From: Rubrobacter aplysinae
Lineage (GTDB): Bacteria > Actinomycetota > Rubrobacteria > Rubrobacterales > Rubrobacteraceae
Direction: 5' to 3'
Assembly (NCBI RefSeq): GCF_001029505.1
Contig: NZ_LEKH01000001.1
Span: forward strand, 62,001-126,000
Length of the DNA: 64,000 nt
The position numbers were made by a program, and so were the translations under genes. The stretch's first letter is position 1, and the number at the start of each line of letters is the position of its first letter. Below the pieces are notes generated by a model. That model worked only from the letters and a program-made list of their open reading frames with translations. It was not told where the DNA came from and ran no database searches. This document shows, piece by piece, positions 58,961-64,000 of the stretch.

Positions 58961-59099
58961 CCGATCACCCGAGAGCCGCCGGGCCGGGATTACAACAGGA
59001 TTACTTTATCCGAAAAGGGGAACATAAGATCCGTTCGCGCCCCCGCCGGAGGTGAGGGCGGGCCGCACGCAGGTAATCAGCGACTAGAAGGAGCCGAAG

Positions 59100-59348
59100 A
59101 TGACGGAAGGCAGCGCAAACGGGATACAGGTCCGGCAGGTAACCGATCTGCACGCCAACTGGAGCGAGCAGGGCGAGGGTCGGGACGGCAAGTTCTCCCT
59201 GCAGCTGATCCTGGACAATGGTGCCCAGGAGCGGGTGATACGCCCGACCGCCGAAGACGCCGACGCGATGATGGAGATTCTAGAGCAGTCGAGCTCGCTC
59301 TACTTCGACCTGGCAAACGGGGTTTTTCTGTTCCGCGACCTCGCCTAG
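59100..59348 (+). CDS. Small protein of an unrecognised tandem family (copy 1, 82 residues)
   Basis: Protein of 82 residues, predicted mixed beta/alpha: IQVRQVTDLHANWSEQGEG, GKFSLQLILDNGAQERVIRPT, EDADAMMEILEQSSSLYFDLANGVFLFRDLA. It is paralogous to the gene 126 bp downstream over its whole length, sharing VTD(L/V)HANWSEQGEG and QL(I/V)LDNGA. I do not know the family. ATG 59100 follows AGAAGGAGCCGAAG. Small size, acidic character and lack of membrane segment suggest a soluble cytoplasmic protein. Confidence 0.75.
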   Translation: MTEGSANGIQVRQVTDLHANWSEQGEGRDGKFSLQLILDNGAQERVIRPTAEDADAMMEILEQSSSLYFDLANGVFLFRDLA

Positions 59349-59474
59349 CGGCCTCGCCTAGAGCAGAGGTTTCGCCGGTCCCCAGGCTCCGTACCGGAGC
59401 CGGCCGGCGGCGGAGTTGAAACCCGCTAGGCATATTCAGACCCATTCAGAGCGAAATTCGACAGAGGAGGGCAG

Positions 59475-59726
59475 ATGGCACAGAGCGCAGACGACAGGGT
59501 AATGGTCCGCAAGGTAACCGACGTCCACGCCAACTGGAGCGAGCAGGGGGAAGGAGAGCCCGGGAAATTCTCGGTGCAGCTCGTGCTGGACAACGGCGCC
59601 GTAGAGCACGTGGCCAGGCCCACGGCCCAGGACACCAAGGTATTCCTGAAGCTACTCGCCGGCTCCGAGAGCATCTACTACGACCTGGAGCGCGGCGTTA
59701 CCGTCTTCAGCGATGTAACGGAGTAG
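59475..59726 (+). CDS. Small protein of an unrecognised tandem family (copy 2, 83 residues)
   Basis: Paralogue of the 59100 gene, 83 residues: VMVRKVTDVHANWSEQGEG, GKFSVQLVLDNGAVEHVARPT, TKVFLKLLAGSESIYYDLERGVTVFSDVT. Strictly shared positions (HANWSEQGEG, GKFS, QL, LDNGA, RPTA, DL, GV, F) imply a conserved fold. ATG follows GAGGAGGGCAG. The intergenic 126 bp are not a copy of the gene upstream region, so the duplication is old. Function unknown. Confidence 0.75.
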   Translation: MAQSADDRVMVRKVTDVHANWSEQGEGEPGKFSVQLVLDNGAVEHVARPTAQDTKVFLKLLAGSESIYYDLERGVTVFSDVTE

Positions 59727-59869
59727 TCCGGGTAACCGCCGGGTAGGGTTCGCGACATCCGGTAGGCGGGGGCGTGCAGGCCGCCCCCGCTTGCTCGGTG
59801 GAGGCTGGCAGGCCACAAGAGTCTGTATCACGGTACTCGAACGTCCAAATGCTCAAGACTGGAGGAGAC

Positions 59870-60532
59870 TTGCCACAGCGAGTAGAAGGTTCCATCGAGA
59901 TACAGAGGCCGGTGGATGAGGTCTACGGTTACTGGGAGACGCTGGAGAACCTGTCCCAGTTCATGAAAAACGTCGAGGAGGTGCGCACCACCGGCTCGGA
60001 TACCACCCACTGGACGATAAAGGGGCCATTTGGCGCCACCCTGGAGTTCGACGCCCGGACCACCGAGAAACGGCCGAACAGCGCCATAGGCTGGAACACC
60101 ATAGAGGGGGAGGTCGGAACCTCCGGGGAGGTGCGCTTCTCCGACGTGGGCTCCGGCAGCACCCGGGTCGACGTAATAATGAACTACGCCGACCCGCCGG
60201 GCGGCAAGCTCGGAGAGAAGGCCTCGCGGATCGTGGCCGACCCGCAGCTGATACTCGCCCAGGACCTGGAGAACCTCCGGGACGTCCTCGAAGGCGAGGC
60301 CACCCCCGAAGACATCCAGCAACGTCCCGCCGCAGCGAACGTCCAGAGCGGGGTGATCGCCTTCCTGACCTCCGGGATCGGGCTCACGCTGCTGGGGAGC
60401 CTCGTCGTCTTCCTAATCCTGCGGAGCCTTCTGGGTGGCCGGAAATCTGACGGCTCCGGCGTCGGAAATCATCGTGGCGAGGCGGGAGATGAAGACTCTG
60501 AAAGGAAGTTCCGCTTCATAATAGAGTTCTGA
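59870..60532 (+). CDS. SRPBCC (polyketide cyclase/dehydrase-like) protein with C-terminal membrane anchor
   Basis: Protein of about 220 residues. Residues 1-150 form a START/SRPBCC domain (VEGSIEIQRPVDEVYGYWETLENLSQFMKNVEEVR, then FGATLEFDARTTEKRPN), a lipid or hydrophobic ligand-binding fold. A membrane segment follows (about 170-195, FLTSGIGLTLLGSLVVFLILRSLL), then a short charged tail. TTG 59870 is preceded by GGAGGAG; ATG 59849 and 59774 are in-frame alternatives without ribosome sites. Anchoring at the membrane suggests binding of a membrane-derived ligand (inference). Confidence 0.8.
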   Translation: MPQRVEGSIEIQRPVDEVYGYWETLENLSQFMKNVEEVRTTGSDTTHWTIKGPFGATLEFDARTTEKRPNSAIGWNTIEGEVGTSGEVRFSDVGSGSTRVDVIMNYADPPGGKLGEKASRIVADPQLILAQDLENLRDVLEGEATPEDIQQRPAAANVQSGVIAFLTSGIGLTLLGSLVVFLILRSLLGGRKSDGSGVGNHRGEAGDEDSERKFRFIIEF

Positions 60533-60854
60533 GGCTGGACGGCGCGGAGCAGCCTGCGGTAGCCCGGGGTACGAGAGGGAGGCCCCGGGTGCTGGATGGT
60601 TGGCTCTCGAGCATCTCCGGGGCAGGCTTACCGGAAGAAGCGGGAGACCCTTGCTTCGCCCCGGTGGCAGAAAGCTTTGGTGGTCTGCGTACGCTCTTGC
60701 CCGCAGGCCCGTGCTCCGCAAGTGGCCGAGTGCTCAGGGCGGGGTCGCCAGGGCCTATCAACCGCTCGCGGAGGCTACTCCAAGCGGAGACCACCGCAAA
60801 CGGCGTAACATGTAAGATTAGGTGTCTTCGGCCTAGGAGAAAGGGAGATCCAGC
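60533..60854. other. 322-bp gap before the Asp23 gene
   Basis: Open frames exist in all three plus-strand phases but are mutually overlapping, lack ribosome sites and look like artefacts of GC-rich DNA. TAAGAT at 60813-60818 is a plausible minus-10 element about 37 bp before the Asp23 start codon. I see no structured RNA with a recognised core. Confidence 0.45.
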
Positions 60855-61406
60855 ATGAGTGAGCAAGCACCGCGGCGTAGTGGCCAGAGCCAGCAGAGCG
60901 TTCAGGGTCAGCAGAGCGATCGGGGTCAGCAGGGCCGCCAGGAGGGGCGGGACCAGGGCGGCAATCTCGATAACCCTCTGCGCACCGAGCGGGGCGACAC
61001 CACGATCCAGGAGTCCGTGGTCTCCCAGGTCTCCGGCATTGCCGCCCAGGAGACAGAGGGGATACGCATGGGGGGAGGCGGCTCCCAGCGCGCCTCCGGC
61101 GTCCTCGGCAGCGTGACCGGCGGCTCCGGTAAGGGCCGCACCCAGGGCGTCTCGGTAGAGGTTGGCCGGGAAGAGGCCGCCGTGGATCTCACCCTGACCC
61201 TGGAGTACGGACGCCCCGCCCCCCAGGTGGCCGACGCGGTGCGCAGGAACGTCATAAACCGCGTGGAGGGCCTCCTCGGCCTGCGCGTCACCGAGGTCAA
61301 CGTCTCCGTAACCGGCATCTTCTTCCCCGACGAGGAGCAGTCCGAGCAGGGCCAGCAAGATCAGCAGGGTCAGCAGAGCCAGCGTTCATCGAGCCGGGTC
61401 TCCTAG
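60855..61406 (+). CDS. Asp23/Gls24 (DUF322) family envelope-stress protein
   Basis: Protein of 183 residues with a central Asp23 domain (about 48-155): TTIQESVVSQVSGIAAQETEGI, GVSVEVGREEAAVDLTLTLEYGRP, VADAVRRNVINRVEGLLGLRVTEVNVSVTGIFF. Both ends are Gln/Gly/Ser-rich. Asp23 proteins are membrane-associated, abundant in stationary or alkaline stress, and in Staphylococcus affect envelope integrity. ATG 60855 follows AAAGGGAGATCCAGC. It closes the stress cluster. Confidence 0.87.
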   Translation: MSEQAPRRSGQSQQSVQGQQSDRGQQGRQEGRDQGGNLDNPLRTERGDTTIQESVVSQVSGIAAQETEGIRMGGGGSQRASGVLGSVTGGSGKGRTQGVSVEVGREEAAVDLTLTLEYGRPAPQVADAVRRNVINRVEGLLGLRVTEVNVSVTGIFFPDEEQSEQGQQDQQGQQSQRSSSRVS

Positions 61407-61417
61407 GGAACAGGAAC

Positions 61418-61460
61418 GCCGCAGAGTAATTCGAGGCCGCCGGGTAACGTTCTGCGGCCT
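61418..61460 (+). other. Mutually exclusive hairpins after the Asp23 gene
   Basis: GCCGCAGA (61418-61425) can pair with TCTGCGGC (61451-61458) across 25 bases. Alternatively AGGCCGC (61434-61440) can pair with GCGGCCT (61454-61460) across 13 bases. The two stems share GCGGC (61454-61458), so only one can form at once. The position just after the Asp23 stop suits a terminator or 3 prime regulatory structure, but no T run follows either stem. Confidence 0.4.
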
Positions 61461-61542
61461 GGAGCGCGGCGGAGAACAAGGGCCGGGGCAGACGCGGCCG
61501 CGACCTTGGCCTCAGGGCTCGTCGTGCCAGCTACCGGGCTGG

Positions 61543-61662
61543 ATGATGAAGCACGATATATACGTGCGGGAGATTCTAGCTAGACACCGCCAGACACTGG
61601 AAGAGCGCTTCGAGCCGGGGCTCGAGGCCTCGCGCGGGCGTTTCGGGGGTGGCGGACGGTAG
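61543..61662 (+). CDS. Doubtful 39-residue open frame upstream of the kinase gene
   Basis: ATG 61543 opens a frame of 39 codons (MMKHDIYVREILARHRQTLE then a Gly/Arg-rich end). No good ribosome site is present, and the frame remains open further upstream without a convincing start. It may be a small protein or a gene remnant. Apart from this and the hairpins, the 397 bp between Asp23 and the kinase hold nothing I can identify. Confidence 0.22.
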   Translation: MMKHDIYVREILARHRQTLEERFEPGLEASRGRFGGGGR

Positions 61663-61803
61663 TGTGAGTGTAGCTGTGAGTTAGGCCGGCGTCCGTGGTG
61701 CCGGGCGTGTCTCGCGGTTAGAATGGTGCCGGAGGGCAGACATTATTCTGGCCCGCCATACGGGCCGGACGCCGGACCTCCCTCCTGGAAGGAATACCCG
61801 ATC

Positions 61804-63180
61804 GTGGCGGACCGTGCCAACCAGACCTTTATAGACGGCCGGTACGGTTACATAGACTCCCTCGGCACCGGCGGCATGGCCCGGGTCCTCCTGGCCCGCG
61901 ATACGGTGCTGGACCGGGAGGTGGCGATCAAGCTCCTGCACGATTACTACGCCGGGGACCCCGAGTTCGTGGAGCGGTTCCGCAACGAGGCCCAGAGCGC
62001 CGCCGCGCTCGCCCACCCGAACATCGTCTCCATCTACGATCTGGGGCGTTCTGAAGAGGGGGCGTACTACATCGCGATGGAGCACGTCGCCGGGGGCACC
62101 CTCAAGGAGCGGCTGGAGCGGGAGGGCCGGCTGCCCGTGGAGGAGGCCGCCTCGCTCGGGACGCAGATCGCCGACGCCCTGGAGGCGGCCCACCGTAACG
62201 GGGTCATACACCGCGACATCAAGCCCCAAAATGTCCTCCTGACCGAGGAGGGCGAGGTCCGGGTCGCGGACTTTGGCATCGCCCGCGCCGCCTCGGCGCC
62301 CTCCGTCGTCTCCGGCTCCGGGACGGGGCTCGTGCTCGGCACCGCAAGCTACATGTCGCCGGAGCAGGCCGCCGGCGAGACCCTCGGGCCGGAGAGCGAC
62401 CTGTACTCTCTGGGTGTCGTGCTGTACGAGATGGTGACGGGTCGGCTGCCGTTCGAGGCCGAGAGCCCAGCGGCCCTGGCGTTCAAGCAGGTCTACGAGG
62501 ATCCCGTACCTCCCGCCGAGGTCGAGCCCTCCGTCTCCGGGGGGATGAACGATATAGTGATGAGGCTGCTCGCCAAGAGTCCGGCCCAACGCTACGAGAG
62601 CGCCGCAGAGGTCTGTGAGGAGCTCGGGCGTATCCGGGATGGACAGCCTCCCGTGGCCTCGGTTATCCCCGGGGTTCCGGATACCGCGGATACGGCCGCC
62701 GGTACCGGCCCCCTGCCGACGGCTGGCGGGGTGCCGCGCCGGAGACAGCGCCTGCCGTTCGTGCTGCTCGGGACGGTGGTTGCGCTGGGTCTCGTCGCGC
62801 TGGCGTACTTCCTCCTCCTGGATGAGCGGGCGCCCGGCGGCGGACGGGTGGGGGTGCCGGATCTTATCGGCCTGGAGCTTGCCGAGGCGCGCGGTGCGCT
62901 GGAGGAGAGCGGTCTCGCGCTCGGGGAGGTTACGGTCGGGCGCTCTTCGGACGTGCCCGGGGGTGAGATCGTCTCCCAGAGCCCGGGCTCCGGGGCCACG
63001 GTAGACACCGGAGACGCCGTGGACGTGACGATCAGCCCGGGGAACGGGCCGCCGGGCGGCACACCCGGAGGGCTCCCCGGCAACGTAGGTAATGGAGGTA
63101 ACGGCGGAGCAGGCGGGGGAGATCCCGGCGGGGCTCCCGCCGGAGGCTCCGGGGATCAGTACACCGGTTCGGGCGGCTAG
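61804..63180 (+). CDS. PknB-type Ser/Thr protein kinase with a single PASTA domain
   Basis: Membrane kinase of about 458 residues from GTG 61804 (ATG 61723 is an upstream alternative). The N-terminal kinase domain has LGTGGMARV (glycine loop), AIKLL (catalytic Lys), HRDIKPQNVLL, DFGIARA and the APE-like SYMSPEQAAG. A basic juxtamembrane stretch RRRQR precedes one helix (about 340-360). Outside is one PASTA domain (VGVPDLIGLELAEARGALEESG...VSQSPGSGATVDTGD), followed by a Gly-rich tail. PASTA kinases sense muropeptides or lipid II and control wall growth; most have three to four PASTA repeats, so a single repeat is a short form. Confidence 0.9.
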   Translation: MADRANQTFIDGRYGYIDSLGTGGMARVLLARDTVLDREVAIKLLHDYYAGDPEFVERFRNEAQSAAALAHPNIVSIYDLGRSEEGAYYIAMEHVAGGTLKERLEREGRLPVEEAASLGTQIADALEAAHRNGVIHRDIKPQNVLLTEEGEVRVADFGIARAASAPSVVSGSGTGLVLGTASYMSPEQAAGETLGPESDLYSLGVVLYEMVTGRLPFEAESPAALAFKQVYEDPVPPAEVEPSVSGGMNDIVMRLLAKSPAQRYESAAEVCEELGRIRDGQPPVASVIPGVPDTADTAAGTGPLPTAGGVPRRRQRLPFVLLGTVVALGLVALAYFLLLDERAPGGGRVGVPDLIGLELAEARGALEESGLALGEVTVGRSSDVPGGEIVSQSPGSGATVDTGDAVDVTISPGNGPPGGTPGGLPGNVGNGGNGGAGGGDPGGAPAGGSGDQYTGSGG

Positions 63181-63211
63181 CGGCCGGAGCGGGCGGCCGC
63201 TGCTCCCGGTT

Positions 63212-64000
63212 CTATCCCTGGACCTCGGCGTTGAACCCGGCGCCGTGCAGTAGCTCGCGGGCCTGGGGGGCGGCGTTCGCGTCCAGGGTGAGGACCAGGG
63301 CGGCTCTCTCCGTATTGGAATGCCGCACGTAGAGGTCGAGGATGTTTATATTGTTGGAGCCCATGAGCGTGGTGACGCGAGCAAAGATGCCGGGCTGATT
63401 CTCGACGGGGATGTCGAGGTCCACGTTCTGGCCCGCGTTCTCGACCAGAATGCCGCCGAGGTCGTCGTAGGCCTTGCGGGCGTCCAGAAAGCGGCGCTCG
63501 ATGGAGCCACGGTCCGAGATCTCGGACCCTATCTGCGCCATCGCCCCGGCGAACGCCCCGAGCGCTTCCCCGAGCGCATCCCGGTTCTCGGCCAAAATGT
63601 CGGCCCAGAGCTCCGGGTTCGAGGCTCCGACGCGGGTGAGGTCCCGGAAGGACTGCCCGGCGAAGGAAAGCGCCTCGGGGGAGATGTCCGAGGCCACGCG
63701 CAGCAGGGCGACCGCCATCAGGTGCGGCAGGTGGGATAAGGTCGCCATCAGGAGGTCGTGCTTGTCCGGGTCCACGGCGGTCGGGGTCGCGCCGAGATCC
63801 TGCACGAACGCGGACACCTCGCGGTAGGCCGCGGGGTCGGTGTCGCCGGTCGGGGTGAGGAAGTAGCGGGCCCCGCGAAAGAGGTCGACCCGGGCGTTCG
63901 CGACCCCGGCGAGCTGGCTCCCGGCCATCGGGTGGCCGCCGACGAAGCGCAGGCCGAGGGCGTGGGCCTCCGAGACGACCTCGGACTTCGTGCTGGCCGC
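63212..64000 (-). CDS. tyrA: Prephenate dehydrogenase with ACT domain (N-terminal part beyond window)
   Basis: C-terminal 262 residues of a TyrA-family enzyme in tyrosine synthesis, oxidising prephenate to 4-hydroxyphenylpyruvate with NAD+. The visible start of this portion, RFVGGHPMAGSQLAGVANARVDLF, is the conserved substrate region, and HDLLMATLSHLPHLMAVAL continues it with the dimerisation helices. Residues from about ENQPGIFARVTTLMG onward form an ACT domain (NINILDLYVRHS), likely the tyrosine-feedback site. The gene runs off the right edge, so the Rossmann nucleotide domain is not in view. Confidence 0.9.
   Translation of the reverse strand, partial: AASTKSEVVSEAHALGLRFVGGHPMAGSQLAGVANARVDLFRGARYFLTPTGDTDPAAYREVSAFVQDLGATPTAVDPDKHDLLMATLSHLPHLMAVALLRVASDISPEALSFAGQSFRDLTRVGASNPELWADILAENRDALGEALGAFAGAMAQIGSEISDRGSIERRFLDARKAYDDLGGILVENAGQNVDLDIPVENQPGIFARVTTLMGSNNINILDLYVRHSNTERAALVLTLDANAAPQARELLHGAGFNAEVQG

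Noticed and set aside
1-64000. tRNA, rRNA, CRISPR array or insertion sequence
   Set aside because: Reading through the gaps I found no cloverleaf or rRNA-like stretch, no regularly spaced repeats of CRISPR size, and no transposase frame or terminal inverted repeats. A covariance-model scan would settle small RNAs.

Overview
This is a gene-dense, high-GC chromosomal window (GTG and TTG starts common, many 1-8 base gene overlaps) with no rRNA, tRNA, CRISPR array, transposase or phage gene that I can see. Coenzyme F420 synthesis genes, F420-type flavoenzymes, FemX/MurJ envelope genes, a PASTA kinase and a long block of PRC-barrel/DUF2382 and Asp23-like stress proteins suggest a deep-branching actinobacterium, most likely Rubrobacter or a relative. 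That placement rests on gene content and style; no database search was possible.

Layout. 1-11.7 kb is housekeeping and accessory metabolism: a cut-off quinone oxidoreductase, two tandem CorC/HlyC-type membrane proteins, a benzoylformate decarboxylase-like enzyme, a TVP38 membrane protein, an F420/FMN PPOX-fold protein, a YeeE/YedE sulfur transporter, a methyltransferase, a flavin reductase, MarC, a lipoate ligase and a Nudix hydrolase. 11.7-22.5 kb is the most striking region. cofD-cofC-cofE (F420 synthesis) runs into a sulfate-assimilation operon: promoter, SAM-riboswitch-like leader, cysH, a siroheme sulfite/nitrite reductase, a two-cluster FrhB-family F420 oxidoreductase, a 120-residue unknown, sat, cysC and a TauE/SafE permease. 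It is followed by a gene fusing an F420-type PPOX domain to an FbiB C-terminal-like reductase. I read this as an assimilatory sulfite reductase fed by F420H2 through a separate FrhB-like partner, a trans version of the fused archaeal Fsr enzyme. The CysH also has a rearranged cysteine pattern.

22.5-32.3 kb holds TerC, a PGPGW-like membrane protein, an SDR, a diaminopropionate ammonia-lyase-like enzyme, and a leftward set of phosphotransferase, nucleoside hydrolase and complete YnjB-type ABC importer. 32.5-45.7 kb is a cell-envelope island: VanW, then on the minus strand MurJ, two long GNAT-fold proteins, three FemX-type transferases, a stand-alone carrier protein, an AMP-forming ligase and a PLP decarboxylase. 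The ligase/carrier/decarboxylase/FemAB combination resembles exosortase-A-associated loci, but no exosortase is present. Two FemX genes share a 373-bp block with one mismatch, and one GNAT gene has no ATG/GTG/TTG start where homology demands one.

45.8-53.5 kb contains a metal-dependent hydrolase, a TIGR01777-type epimerase, a nucleoside deaminase, hemolysin III, a desaturase and a regulator group (two receiver proteins lacking standard phosphorylation residues and a Crp/Fnr factor). 53.7-61.4 kb is a plus-strand run of small, charged or membrane-anchored proteins (PRC-barrel/DUF2382, YqjD/YqjE-like, DUF3618, a new tandem small-protein pair, SRPBCC, Asp23) preceded by a sigma-B-like promoter, probably an envelope or desiccation stress module. 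The window ends with a Ser/Thr kinase and the C-terminal part of a TyrA-type prephenate dehydrogenase.
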